Assembly (NCBI RefSeq): GCF_900111945.1
Contig: NZ_FOYO01000001.1
Coordinates: 782,251 to 846,250, forward strand
DNA from: Litoreibacter janthinus
GTDB lineage: Bacteria > Pseudomonadota > Alphaproteobacteria > Rhodobacterales > Rhodobacteraceae
Length of the DNA: 64,000 bases
Direction of reading: 5' to 3'
Shown: in pieces, positions 27,602 through 36,852 of the stretch
Position numbering within the stretch: position 1 is the stretch's first letter
Layout: each line of letters begins with the position of its first letter
Position numbers and translations under genes: made by a program
Notes under the pieces: model-generated
What the model saw: only the letters and a program-made list of their open reading frames with translations
What the model was told of the DNA's origin: nothing
The model's database searches: none

Positions 27602-28945
27602 ATGCGCCGTCTGATTGCTTGCCTGCTTGCTCCGGCCCTTTTGGCCCTTCCCGCGGGCGCGGCCGAAAAGATCACCACATTCACTTTGGACAATGGCCTT
27701 GAGGCCGTCGTTCTTGAGGACCACCGCGCGCCCGTTGTCGTGCATATGCTGTGGTACAAGGCGGGTGCAGCTGACGAAGAGCCTGGCGTTTCCGGCGTGG
27801 CCCACTTTCTGGAGCATTTGCTGTTCAAAGCGACAGAGAAGATGGAGGCTGGCGAGTTTTCTGCAGTTGTCGAAGCGAATGGTGGATCGGACAATGCATT
27901 CACCTCTTGGGATTACACGGCCTACCACCAACGGATTGCTGCTGACCGTCTTGATCTGATGATGCAGATGGAAGCGGATCGCATGCGCAACATCCGCCTG
28001 ACAGAAGAAGATGTGGAGACAGAGCGCAAAGTGATCCTGGAAGAGCGTGCGCAGCGCACCGACAGTGATCCGGGGGCATTGTTCGGTGAGCAGCGCAACG
28101 CCGCCCAGTATCTAAACCACCCCTATGGACGCCCCATCATTGGCTGGCGTCATGAGGCGTCTGAGCTAAGCCGAGAGGACGCGCTGGCGTATTACCAAAA
28201 ATACTATGCGCCCAATGCGGCGATCCTGATCGTTGCAGGTGACGTTGACCCCGCCGAAGTCGAAGCCTTGGCTCAAAAGCACTATGGCCCGCTGAAACCG
28301 ACCGAAGGGCTGACAGAGCGTGTACGCCCCGCGGAGCCGCCTCAGTTGGCGGAGCGACGCATCGTTTTTGAAGACACGCGGGTTGCGCAGCCTTATGTCA
28401 TTCGCTCGTACACCGCGCCAGAGCGTGATGCAGGCGATCAAGAAACCGCAGCAGCTCTCACTATGCTGGCTGAAATTCTTGGCGGAAGTGGCCGAACATC
28501 TGTTCTGGGCCAAGCGCTCCAAGTGAACAGCAACAAGGCGGTCTATAGCTCTGCGTTTTATTCTGGCGTGAACTACGATGACACGACCTTCGGAGTCTTC
28601 GTGGTTCCTGCCCCTGGTCTGAGTTTACAACAAGCCGAAGATGAGATGGATGCGGTGATCGCGCAGTTCATGAAGGACGGTGTAGACGCCGAACAACTGG
28701 CGCGGGTGAAGTCGCAAATTCGTGCATCCTTGATCTACGAACAGGATGCCGTCGCCTCGCTTGGTCGCCAATACGGGGCGGCTCTTACGTCTGGCTTGAC
28801 CGTCGAGGACGTGCAGCAATGGCCTGCTATTCTGGAGGCCGTTACCGAGAACGACATCATGGACGCTGCGAGACTGGTGTTCGACCGCAAAAAGGCGGTG
28901 ACCGGATGGTTCCGCAAGCCAATCGAGCTGGAGGTTTCCCAATGA
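27602..28945 (+). CDS. M16 family zinc metallopeptidase, catalytic partner, exported
   Basis: 447 residues with a signal peptide (MRRLIACLLAPALLALPAGAAE). The inverted zinc motif HxxEH is intact in VAHFLEHLLFK (about residue 75), with the third ligand Glu in VETERKVILEE about 70 residues on. Likely a periplasmic M16B peptidase. An in-frame ATG at 27596 is possible, but 27602 has GGG correctly spaced. The following gene overlaps as ATGA and encodes the non-catalytic partner, the normal heterodimer arrangement. Confidence 0.92.
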   Translation: MRRLIACLLAPALLALPAGAAEKITTFTLDNGLEAVVLEDHRAPVVVHMLWYKAGAADEEPGVSGVAHFLEHLLFKATEKMEAGEFSAVVEANGGSDNAFTSWDYTAYHQRIAADRLDLMMQMEADRMRNIRLTEEDVETERKVILEERAQRTDSDPGALFGEQRNAAQYLNHPYGRPIIGWRHEASELSREDALAYYQKYYAPNAAILIVAGDVDPAEVEALAQKHYGPLKPTEGLTERVRPAEPPQLAERRIVFEDTRVAQPYVIRSYTAPERDAGDQETAAALTMLAEILGGSGRTSVLGQALQVNSNKAVYSSAFYSGVNYDDTTFGVFVVPAPGLSLQQAEDEMDAVIAQFMKDGVDAEQLARVKSQIRASLIYEQDAVASLGRQYGAALTSGLTVEDVQQWPAILEAVTENDIMDAARLVFDRKKAVTGWFRKPIELEVSQ

Positions 28946-30249
28946 TCCGCGTCGTTCTTACTGCCTGTTTCGCCCTTATAGCACTGCCCGCGGCTGCGAT
29001 TGATATCAAAGAGGTCACATCACCCGGCGGGATAAAGGCATGGCTGGTTGAAGAGCCGTCGATCCCCTTCACCGCATTGGAGATCCGCTTCAAAGGTGGC
29101 GCATCCTTGGACCGTGAGGGCAAGCGTGGGGCAGCCTATTTGATGTCTGGCCTGTTGGATGAAGGTGCGGGCGAGATGACCTCGACCGAATTCGCCGCCG
29201 CCGCCGAAGGGCTTGCATTGCAATATGATTTTGATGCGTCAGCGGACAGCTTTTCCGTGTCGGCGCAGTTTCTTACGGAGAACCGCGAGGAATCGCTGGA
29301 ACTGCTTCGGAAAGCCCTGAACGAACCGCGCTTCGATCAAGACGCCGTCGACCGCGTTCGCGGTCAGGTCCTGTCGATGATCGCGTCAGATGCCGAAGAC
29401 ACCAATGACATCGCAGGCAAGACCTTTGCAGAGTTGGCATATGGCGATCACCCCTACGCCAGCAAACTGGAAGGCACTGCTGACACAGTGTCGGCCCTGA
29501 CGCGTGAAGATTTGATTGCTTCCCATGCGGACCTGCTAACCCGTGACCGTGTTTACGTCGGCGCTGTTGGTGACATCACACCGGCGGAGCTGGGTCTGGT
29601 TTTGGATAAGCTGCTTGGGGCGCTACCGCAAAACGGGCCAGAGATGCCCGGCCCTGCGCCATTCCTGTTGGCAGGTGGCGAGACGATCGTGCCGTATGAC
29701 ACGCCTCAATCGGTCGCCATCTTCGGCCATTCCGGCATTGAACGCACTGACCCAGATTTCTTCGCAGCATTTGTGATGAACCAAGTGCTGGGCTCCGGTG
29801 GCTTTGGATCGCGCCTGATGGATGAGGTGCGGGAGAAGCGCGGGCTGACATATGGTGTCTATTCCTATCTGGTCCTGCGTGAGCACGTGAACCTAGTGAT
29901 GGGGCAGGTGTCGTCTTCCAACGAAAGCGTTGCGGAGGCGATAGAGGTGATACGCGCCGAATGGGCGAAGATGGCCGAGAACGGATTGACAGAGGAAGAA
30001 TTAGCGACAGCCAAAACCTATCTAACGGGCGCCTATCCGTTGCGCTTTGACGGCAATGCGCGCATCGCCAATATTTTGGCTGCCATGCAATTTGACGACT
30101 TGCCCGTGGACTACATCGATACCCGAAATTCCAAGGTCGAGGCTGTCACGCTGGACGACATTCAACGCGTGGCCAAACGGCTGTTGAAGCCGGAGAACCT
30201 GCACTTCGTCGTGGTCGGGAAACCCGTTGGTCTGGGGGCGTCAAACTAA
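28942..30249 (+). CDS. M16 family peptidase homologue lacking the zinc site
   Basis: 435 residues with a signal peptide (MIRVVLTACFALIALPAAA). Where the active partner has HxxEH this protein reads AAYLMSGLLDEGAG, so zinc cannot be bound in the usual way. The C-terminal half keeps the substrate-gripping GSGGFGSRLMDEVREKRGLTYG motif (the conserved Arg-Tyr of inactive M16 partners). It overlaps the catalytic gene by four bases, so the two are expected to form one protease. Confidence 0.92.
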   Translation: MIRVVLTACFALIALPAAAIDIKEVTSPGGIKAWLVEEPSIPFTALEIRFKGGASLDREGKRGAAYLMSGLLDEGAGEMTSTEFAAAAEGLALQYDFDASADSFSVSAQFLTENREESLELLRKALNEPRFDQDAVDRVRGQVLSMIASDAEDTNDIAGKTFAELAYGDHPYASKLEGTADTVSALTREDLIASHADLLTRDRVYVGAVGDITPAELGLVLDKLLGALPQNGPEMPGPAPFLLAGGETIVPYDTPQSVAIFGHSGIERTDPDFFAAFVMNQVLGSGGFGSRLMDEVREKRGLTYGVYSYLVLREHVNLVMGQVSSSNESVAEAIEVIRAEWAKMAENGLTEEELATAKTYLTGAYPLRFDGNARIANILAAMQFDDLPVDYIDTRNSKVEAVTLDDIQRVAKRLLKPENLHFVVVGKPVGLGASN

Positions 30250-30296
30250 CCAAGCCGCATGGCCGAATCGGGATCGAGCGTGCTACAAATTGCGGT

Positions 30297-32153
30297 ATGA
30301 ATGTTCTGACCCCCAACATAGGCGATAGCCAGCCGGCAAAACGGCCTCAGATCAAGCAGTTGGATGAGGTCGCAGTGAACCGCATTGCGGCTGGTGAGGT
30401 TGTTGAACGCCCTGCATCCGCTGTGAAGGAACTCGTGGAGAACGCGCTTGACGCTGGCGCGACCCGCATTGAACTTTGCCTGAAGGACGGCGGAAAAACC
30501 CTAATCCGCGTTACTGATGACGGGCACGGCATACCAGCGCAAGATTTGCCACTGGCGCTCGCGCGACATGCGACCTCTAAAATCGACGGTTCTGACCTTC
30601 TGAATATCCACACCTTCGGGTTTCGCGGCGAGGCTTTGCCGTCCATGGCATCGGTTGGGCGCATGACCATCACCTCTCGCGTTTCTGGGGAAGATGCCGC
30701 TCAGATCACGGTGGACGGGGGCGTGATGCAGCCCGTAATGCCCGCGGCATTGACCAAAGGCACCGTAGTCGAGCTGCGTAACCTGTTTTATGCCACGCCT
30801 GCGCGACTGAAATTCCTGCGCTCCGACCGTGCAGAAACATCGGCGATACTGGATGTGATCAAGAAGCTGGCGATGGCGGAGCCCTATGTCGGCTTTACCA
30901 TCCGTGACCTGTCGCGCGATGACAAAGGCCGCGTGACCTTCCGCGCCGACGCGCAATCGGGCGACATGTTTGACGCGCTGAGTGGGCGATTGCGGTCAAT
31001 CCTAGGGGCGGAGTTTGCGGATAACGCATTGCCCATTGATGCAGAACGCGACGGGATTACCCTTACAGGCTACGCGGCACTGCCAACCTATTCGCGCGGC
31101 ACGAGCGTCGCCCAGTTTCTGTTCGTGAATGGCCGCCCTGTGCGCGACAAGCTTTTGATCGGAGCTCTGCGCGGCGCGTATTCTGACTTCCTAAGCCGCG
31201 ACCGGCATCCTGCGGTGGCGCTGTTTTTGGAATTGGACCCGACCAAAGTTGACGTCAACGTGCACCCTGCCAAGGCAGAGGTGCGGTTCCGCGATCCGGG
31301 GCTGGCGCGGGGGCTGATCGTCTCGGCGCTCAAGCACGCGTTAGCCGAGGCAGGGCACCGTGCGTCGACCACGGTAGCTGGCGCCACATTGGGCGCGTTT
31401 CGCCCCGAGCGTGTCGACAGGCCGATCTATCAGATGGACCGCCCGTCCCAATCCGCTTTGCGGGGCGCTTATCAAACACAAACACCAGAGTATGAGCCGC
31501 GGGGGTTTAGCGAGACGCAAGCCGTTTACAGCCGCGTGGATGTGGTCGAGCCGGACCCGATGGCATCGCAAGACCAACCTTTGGGGGCCGCGCGCGGGCA
31601 GGTGCACGAGAATTACATCATCGCCCAAACCAAAGACGGCATGGTGATCGTCGACCAGCATGCGGCGCACGAACGGCTGGTCTATGAGAAACTTAAAAAA
31701 CAAATGGCGGAGAACGGCGTCGCCGCGCAGGCCTTATTGATACCAGAGATCGTGGAAATGTCAGAAGGCGATGCTGCGATCTTGCTTGCCCATGCAGATG
31801 CGCTGTCAAAGCTTGGCCTGACCTTGGAGCCATTTGGAGCAGGCGCCATTGCTGTGCGCGAAACGCCGGCTATTTTGGGTGAAGTGAACGCAGAGGCTAT
31901 GGTGCGCGATATTCTGGACGAACTTGACGATCTTGGCGACACTCAGCTTGTCGCCGACAAGATAGAGGCCGTACTCAGCCGCGTCGCCTGCCACGGCTCT
32001 ATCCGGTCGGGCCGATGGATGCGCGCGGACGAGATGAACGCGCTGCTCCGTGAGATGGAGGCGACGCCTCATTCAGGCCAGTGCAACCATGGCCGCCCCA
32101 CCTATGTTGAATTGAAACTGACTGACATTGAACGGTTGTTCGGACGCACATGA
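30297..32153 (+). CDS. mutL: DNA mismatch repair protein MutL, endonuclease type
   Basis: 618 residues. GHKL ATPase motifs at the N-terminus: VVERPASAVKELVENALDAGA, DDGHGI, TFGFRGEALPSMASV. The C-terminal domain carries the nuclease motif DQHAAHERLVYE (DQHA-x2-E-x4-E) at about residue 452, the ACHGSIRSGR motif and the CNHGRP motif, all marks of the metal-dependent nicking MutL found where MutH is absent. Its stop overlaps rmuC as ATGA. Confidence 0.97.
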   Translation: MNVLTPNIGDSQPAKRPQIKQLDEVAVNRIAAGEVVERPASAVKELVENALDAGATRIELCLKDGGKTLIRVTDDGHGIPAQDLPLALARHATSKIDGSDLLNIHTFGFRGEALPSMASVGRMTITSRVSGEDAAQITVDGGVMQPVMPAALTKGTVVELRNLFYATPARLKFLRSDRAETSAILDVIKKLAMAEPYVGFTIRDLSRDDKGRVTFRADAQSGDMFDALSGRLRSILGAEFADNALPIDAERDGITLTGYAALPTYSRGTSVAQFLFVNGRPVRDKLLIGALRGAYSDFLSRDRHPAVALFLELDPTKVDVNVHPAKAEVRFRDPGLARGLIVSALKHALAEAGHRASTTVAGATLGAFRPERVDRPIYQMDRPSQSALRGAYQTQTPEYEPRGFSETQAVYSRVDVVEPDPMASQDQPLGAARGQVHENYIIAQTKDGMVIVDQHAAHERLVYEKLKKQMAENGVAAQALLIPEIVEMSEGDAAILLAHADALSKLGLTLEPFGAGAIAVRETPAILGEVNAEAMVRDILDELDDLGDTQLVADKIEAVLSRVACHGSIRSGRWMRADEMNALLREMEATPHSGQCNHGRPTYVELKLTDIERLFGRT

Positions 32154-33373
32154 TCCAGATCGGTGACATTGTTTTAAGGTGGGATGACCCACTGGTTATT
32201 GCGGGCCTCGTCGGGGCTGCTGTGCTTGTTCTGATGGTTGTTCTGCTGATCATCGTTGTCCGATCCGCTGGACGGGCGGCGAGCATGACAGAGCCTATGA
32301 TGATGCAAATGGGCCTGCTCAATCAAACTGTTCAAAATTTGGGGAACGGCCAGGCCCAGCTTACGGGGGGCATGGAAAGCCTGTCCAAGAGCCAGACCAT
32401 GACGATCCAAACGATGGAAGTCCGACTGGCCGAAGTTCAACAAAAAATGGCGGAACGGCTGCACGAAAATGCAATGAAGTCTGCGCGTTCGTTGTCCGAC
32501 TTGCAGGAGCGTATGAATGACACGCTCCACGGCTCCTCCGAGAAAACAACGAAGTCTCTGACACAACTTCAAGAACGGCTCGCGACCATCGATAAGGCCC
32601 AGACCAATATCGAGAAGTTGTCGGGCGATGTACTGTCGCTGCAAGATATCCTGTCCAACAAACAAACACGCGGGGCGTTCGGGGAGATTCAGCTGAATGA
32701 CATCGTATCCAAGGCGCTGCCTGCGGATAGCTACACTTTCCAATGCACCCTATCGAACGGGCGGCGTGCGGATTGTCTGATCAAACTGCCCAACCCGCCC
32801 GGACCGATTGTGATTGATGCGAAGTTCCCGTTGGAGGCGTATGAGGCGCTCGTTTCCGCTGAAACCAAGGACCAGCAGGCGCGAGCACTGACCGCTTTGG
32901 GACAGGCCGTGCGGGTTCACATCAAAAAAATCTCGGACAGCTACTTGATCGAAGGCGAAACCGCGGACGGGGCGTTGATGTTCTTGCCGTCCGAAGCAGT
33001 CTACGCTGAACTCCATTCCCGCCTGCCACATATCGTGCGCGAAGGGTTTGCGGCGCGCGTCTGGATCGTGTCGCCCACGACCTGCATGGCCACGCTGAAC
33101 ACGATGCGATCAATCCTGAAGGATTCGAGAATGCGGGAACAAACGGGCGAAATCCGCAAAGCGCTGCGTCAGCTTCATCGGGACGTCGAGATCATCGGCG
33201 AGAAAGCGGGCAAGTTGGAAACGCATCTGCGGCAAGCCGGTGACGACGTTGCAGGCGTGCTTACAGCCGCCACCCGCGCGGGCAAGCGGGCAGACCGGCT
33301 GGACAATTTTGATTTCGAAGAGCTGGCCCCGGAAGCCACGAATGTAGTGCCGCTGAGCAAGCTGGAAGACTAA
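32150..33373 (+). CDS. rmuC: DNA recombination protein RmuC
   Basis: 407 residues: one N-terminal membrane-spanning helix (LVIAGLVGAAVLVLMVVLLIIVV), a long coiled coil (about residues 55-160), then the RmuC domain with FGEIQLNDIV, VIDAKFPLEAYEAL and FLPSEAVYAEL, which is a restriction-endonuclease-like fold. RmuC limits DNA inversions between short repeats. Overlap with mutL suggests coordinated expression of genome-stability genes. Confidence 0.95.
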   Translation: MIQIGDIVLRWDDPLVIAGLVGAAVLVLMVVLLIIVVRSAGRAASMTEPMMMQMGLLNQTVQNLGNGQAQLTGGMESLSKSQTMTIQTMEVRLAEVQQKMAERLHENAMKSARSLSDLQERMNDTLHGSSEKTTKSLTQLQERLATIDKAQTNIEKLSGDVLSLQDILSNKQTRGAFGEIQLNDIVSKALPADSYTFQCTLSNGRRADCLIKLPNPPGPIVIDAKFPLEAYEALVSAETKDQQARALTALGQAVRVHIKKISDSYLIEGETADGALMFLPSEAVYAELHSRLPHIVREGFAARVWIVSPTTCMATLNTMRSILKDSRMREQTGEIRKALRQLHRDVEIIGEKAGKLETHLRQAGDDVAGVLTAATRAGKRADRLDNFDFEELAPEATNVVPLSKLED

Positions 33374-34026
33374 ATCCGCAAGAAGGGCTGCGCAATCCGT
33401 TGAATAATGCCCCGGAATTTCAGAGGGGCGTCGGTCGCTGCAAGGCAGATACAGTCCACCCCGGCTTCCGCTACGGGCGTGTGCTCGTCTTCTTCTGTCG
33501 CAATTTCCAGATCACCTGGTCCGAACCGATCAAATTCATCACGGAATGCGCCTTGCAAAACCAAGGTCAATTCTGTGCCCCGGTGGCCATGATCAGGCAC
33601 CGCACAGCCCGCAGGGATGTGCAGCAGACGCACGCTCGCATCTTTGGAGGTGGGCAAAATTGCCTGACGCACACCCATGCCGACGGGGCGCCATTTAACG
33701 GCGTCCAAATCACCACCAACGTAGTCTTGCAGCGCGGTCGGGAACAGGCCAGGCTTGATGCGGATCGGCGCTTTCCGGTCTACGGGATCTTGTGCAATGA
33801 GCGCTAGTGTAGCGTCCAGATCGACCTCCATCTCGGATGTCGCTGAGTCGCCAGATGTGCCAGATAACATCGCGCCACCGACGGCCTCGAAGGCTTCAAG
33901 GCGAACTCGGCAATCGTCGCACATGCTGACATGTGTCGCCACAACAAGGCCGAAGGCTTCAGGCAGGTTGCCTGCCGCATAGCTGATCAGCAGCGCATCG
34001 TTCAGATGATGTTTAATGTTCGTCAT
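33370..34026 (-). CDS. chrR: ChrR-type zinc cupin anti-sigma factor
   Basis: Holds the adjacent RpoE sigma factor inactive until singlet oxygen or organic peroxide stress. N-terminal zinc anti-sigma domain: the HxxxCxxC motif is ATHVSMCDDC (about residues 28-38), with the early histidines KHH. C-terminal cupin: PDHGHRGTELTLVLQGAFRDE. 218 residues from the ATG at 34026, which gives the MT(N)IKHH start known for Rhodobacter ChrR; a GTG at 34038 overlaps the sigma stop as GTGA and is an alternative. Confidence 0.95.
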   Translation of the reverse strand: MTNIKHHLNDALLISYAAGNLPEAFGLVVATHVSMCDDCRVRLEAFEAVGGAMLSGTSGDSATSEMEVDLDATLALIAQDPVDRKAPIRIKPGLFPTALQDYVGGDLDAVKWRPVGMGVRQAILPTSKDASVRLLHIPAGCAVPDHGHRGTELTLVLQGAFRDEFDRFGPGDLEIATEEDEHTPVAEAGVDCICLAATDAPLKFRGIIQRIAQPFLRI

Positions 34027-34034
34027 GTCCAGTT

Positions 34035-34583
34035 TCACTTCATTGTGTGGCGCAGCTTTTCCAGCGCCAGTCTAATTCTCGACTTGATCGTCCCCAGCGG
34101 AAGGCCAGTCTGATCGGCAATCTCGCTATGCGACAGATCACCAAAATAGGCCTTCTGGATCAGAACCCTTTGCTTTTCGGGCAGCTCAGACAAAGCCTGA
34201 ACCAATCGCGTACTTTCTTGTTGGAACTCCAGAACCTCCGCCGCATCCGGCTCTGATTCTGGACCCCATGTTAACTCGTCCGGCTCGGGACGACGCTGCT
34301 TGCGCAGCATGTCGATCCGGCGGTTTCGGGCGATTGTGAACACCCAAGTGCTCACGCTGGCCCGTGTTGGATCGAACAAGTGAGACTTCCGCCACAGCGT
34401 TGCCATGACGTCTTGCGCGCACTCTTCGGCCAATGAGGCGTCCGACCCTGATTTTATCAGGAACGCCTTCACACGCGGCGCGAAGTGTCGGAAAAGCTCT
34501 GCAAAGGCCGCCTTGTCTTGGGCGTCTCGGATCAGCAGAACGCATTCGACCATGCGCAAATCTTCTTGTTCTTTGGCAGACAC
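34035..34583 (-). CDS. rpoE: RpoE-like ECF sigma factor (ECF11 group)
   Basis: Directs transcription of the photo-oxidative stress regulon. Region 2: AFAELFRHFAPRVKAFL, AEECAQDVMATLWRK, WVFTIARNRRIDMLR; region 4: LPEKQRVLIQKAYFGDLSHSEIA and GLPLGTIKSRIRLALEKLR. The open frame continues to an ATG at 34688, but that codon lies at the predicted transcription start of its own promoter, and homologues begin shortly before VECVLLIRD, so I prefer the GTG at 34583 (182 residues); this start is tentative. Transcribed with chrR. Confidence 0.93.
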   Translation of the reverse strand: MSAKEQEDLRMVECVLLIRDAQDKAAFAELFRHFAPRVKAFLIKSGSDASLAEECAQDVMATLWRKSHLFDPTRASVSTWVFTIARNRRIDMLRKQRRPEPDELTWGPESEPDAAEVLEFQQESTRLVQALSELPEKQRVLIQKAYFGDLSHSEIADQTGLPLGTIKSRIRLALEKLRHTMK

Positions 34584-34693
34584 TTCTTTTTCTCGACCCC
34601 TCTTGGCCTCGACCTTTTGGCGTGCCGGTTTGCAACCGCCAATTGGCGCAACATCAAGGTCATCAATAGTTATGTCTGCCGTCAACATGAACC

Positions 34694-34722
34694 TTCTACG
34701 CGCCAGAAATTAATCTGGATCA
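34694..34722 (-). promoter_or_regulatory. Predicted RpoE (ECF11) promoter for rpoE-chrR
   Basis: On the minus strand TGATCC (34722-34717), 18-base spacer, TAGAA (34698-34694). This matches the TGATCC-N18-TAAGA-like pattern known for RpoE targets in Rhodobacter sphaeroides, including autoregulation. Confidence 0.75.
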
Positions 34723-34734
34723 CTTCACGGTCAT

Positions 34735-34763
34735 TGATCCATTCAGGGCCGCAGCGCGTAACA
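34735..34763 (+). promoter_or_regulatory. Predicted RpoE (ECF11) promoter for the divergent five-gene operon
   Basis: TGATCC (34735-34740), 18-base spacer, TAACA (34759-34763), about 40 bases upstream of the FAD oxidoreductase start. Same -35 hexamer and spacing as the divergent rpoE promoter; the two -35 elements are 12 bases apart. Confidence 0.75.
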
Positions 34764-34801
34764 CTTACACAACAAGAAAAACAAGTGTGCTGGAGACCGG
34801 A

Positions 34802-36097
34802 ATGCCGTTTGAACCCATGAACATAGCCCCAAAGCGTATCGCAGTGATCGGGGCGGGAATCTCTGGCATGGGGGCGGCGCACATGCTGTCGAAATCCCAC
34901 CACGTCACATTGTTCGAAGCCGAGAGCAGATTGGGTGGCCATGCCCGCACCATCATTGCGGGTAAGCGGGGCGACCAGCCGGTCGACACGGGCTTCATCG
35001 TTTATAACGAGACGAATTATCCGCATCTTGTGAAGTTGTTTGCTGAGCTTGGTGTAGAAACCGTCAACAGCAACATGAGCTTCGGCGCCTCTATTGGCGG
35101 AGGTAAGCTTGAGTATGGATTGCACAGTATCGACGCGATTTTCGCGCAGCGTCGGAATGCGGTCGATCCTCGTTTCTTGCGGATGATCCGCGACATCGTG
35201 CGTTTCAACGCCAAGGCCGTGGAGGCCGCTAAGGACCCTAACCTTTCCATATCCGAGTTGCTCGGGCAGCTTGGCACCGGGTCGTGGTTTCGCGACAAGT
35301 ACCTTTTGCCGTTTACCGGAGCGATCTGGTCCACCCCGATTGAGCGGATGGAGGCGTTTCCGGCTCAGGCGATGATCCGTTTCATGCAAAACCACGCGTT
35401 GCTGGGGTATTCGGGCCAACATCAATGGCGCACGGTTAAAGGCGGGTCCACGCAGTATGTCGAGAAGCTAGCGGCGCGTCTTGAAAGCCAAGGTGTGGAT
35501 ATAAGGCTCGGCACACCCGTCAAGTCTGTGGTGCGGGCCCACTCCCATGTTGAAGTGACACCTGTAAAAGGCACGCTTGAACGGTTTGACGAAGTTGTTT
35601 TCGCCGCGCATTCCGATCAAAGTCTTGCGATGCTTTCTGATGCGTCGGTCACTGAACGTGCTGCGCTGGGCGCTGTTCGCTACCAACCCAACGAGGCCGT
35701 TCTGCACGCAGATGTCGGCATGATGCCCAAACGCCGAAAGGTTTGGGCCAGCTGGGTCTATTGCGAGGACAAAGACAAGTCGTCTGACAAGATTGATCTG
35801 ACCTACTGGATGAACTCCCTTCAGGCGATTCCCGAGGACGATCCGTTGTTTGTGACGCTCAATTCGACCCGCGCGATACGTGAAGACCTGATTTATGATA
35901 CAAAGACCTTCTATCACCCGGTCTACGATGTCGCCGCCTTGAAGGCGCAAGACACCATCAAGGCGATGAACGGCACCAACCGGACATGGTTCTGCGGGGC
36001 GTGGATGAAAAACGGATTTCACGAAGACGGGCTTTCAAGTGCGGTAGATGTGGCAACGTCGCTCACCACGAAATTTGACGCGGCAGCGGCTGCGTGA
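34802..36097 (+). CDS. FAD-dependent amine-oxidase-fold oxidoreductase
   Basis: 431 residues. FAD motif IAVIGAGISGMGAAHMLSKSHHVTLFEAESRLGGHARTI at the N-terminus (continuing GG doublet), with substrate and C-terminal FAD segments GSTQYVEKLAARLESQG and WFCGAWMKNGFHEDGLSSAVDVA. Start at ATG 34802 with GGAG six bases before. First gene of an operon led by an RpoE-type promoter; homologues are core RpoE targets in Rhodobacter and relatives and are linked there to membrane fatty-acid modification, so an oxidative lipid role is inferred. Not a biochemically proven function. Confidence 0.88.
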   Translation: MPFEPMNIAPKRIAVIGAGISGMGAAHMLSKSHHVTLFEAESRLGGHARTIIAGKRGDQPVDTGFIVYNETNYPHLVKLFAELGVETVNSNMSFGASIGGGKLEYGLHSIDAIFAQRRNAVDPRFLRMIRDIVRFNAKAVEAAKDPNLSISELLGQLGTGSWFRDKYLLPFTGAIWSTPIERMEAFPAQAMIRFMQNHALLGYSGQHQWRTVKGGSTQYVEKLAARLESQGVDIRLGTPVKSVVRAHSHVEVTPVKGTLERFDEVVFAAHSDQSLAMLSDASVTERAALGAVRYQPNEAVLHADVGMMPKRRKVWASWVYCEDKDKSSDKIDLTYWMNSLQAIPEDDPLFVTLNSTRAIREDLIYDTKTFYHPVYDVAALKAQDTIKAMNGTNRTWFCGAWMKNGFHEDGLSSAVDVATSLTTKFDAAAAA

Positions 36098-36852
36098 GCG
36101 GAATTAGTCATATCGAGGGGGTGACCTTTCACGGGCGCAAAGGAGGCATTCAGAACGCCTTCAGATATGGCGTGGACTACGTTCTGTTCGACCCGTCAGA
36201 AGACCTGAAGCTGCCTCTGTTGTTTTCGCGAAACGGGGCCAATGTGGTGTCCTTGCACGACAGTGATCATGGGGGAGACCCGAAGCAGGGCGCGGGGCTT
36301 CCGTGGGCGCATGAGGTGCTGAAATCGCAAGGATTGATGGATATCGTCGACCGGGTTGAGCTCCTTGCGCAGCCTCGTGTGTTGGGGCACGTTTTCAACC
36401 CCGTTAGCTTCTGGCTTGGTTTTGATGCCGATGGCGGTCTGCGCGTGGTCATACCAGAGGTGTCAAACACCTATGGCGACCGTCACTGCTATTTGTGCTT
36501 TCACGACGATCAAAGGGTTATTCGTCCCACCGACACGCTCACCGCTCGCAAAATTTTCTACGTCTCGCCGTTTCAACCCGTAGAAGGCAGTTATACCTTC
36601 CGGTTTGACTTTACCGGCGACAAGGTCGGGGTCTGGATCGACTACACCTCTGGCGAAAACGGACTGCTGGCGACACTGACCGGCAAGCGAACAGCGCTCA
36701 CCAACTCTTCGATCCTGCGGGCGTGCCTTCGCAGGCCTTTCGGGTCGCGGCGTGTCTTGGGATTGATCCACTGGCAGGCGCTAAAGCTATGGTGGAAAGG
36801 GGCTAAGTTCCGGTCACACCCAACGCCGCCCGCAGAAAAAGTGTCGCGGTGA
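36094..36852 (+). CDS. DUF1365 domain-containing protein
   Basis: 252 residues. Family hallmarks: HGRKGGIQNAFRYGVDYVLFD near the start, RVLGHVFNPVSFWLGFD in the middle and PFQPVEGSYTFRFDF. Function unknown; it is nearly always next to the FAD oxidoreductase and often a cyclopropane-fatty-acyl-synthase-like methyltransferase. Start is GTG 36094 overlapping the previous stop as GTGA. Confidence 0.9.
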   Translation: MSGISHIEGVTFHGRKGGIQNAFRYGVDYVLFDPSEDLKLPLLFSRNGANVVSLHDSDHGGDPKQGAGLPWAHEVLKSQGLMDIVDRVELLAQPRVLGHVFNPVSFWLGFDADGGLRVVIPEVSNTYGDRHCYLCFHDDQRVIRPTDTLTARKIFYVSPFQPVEGSYTFRFDFTGDKVGVWIDYTSGENGLLATLTGKRTALTNSSILRACLRRPFGSRRVLGLIHWQALKLWWKGAKFRSHPTPPAEKVSR

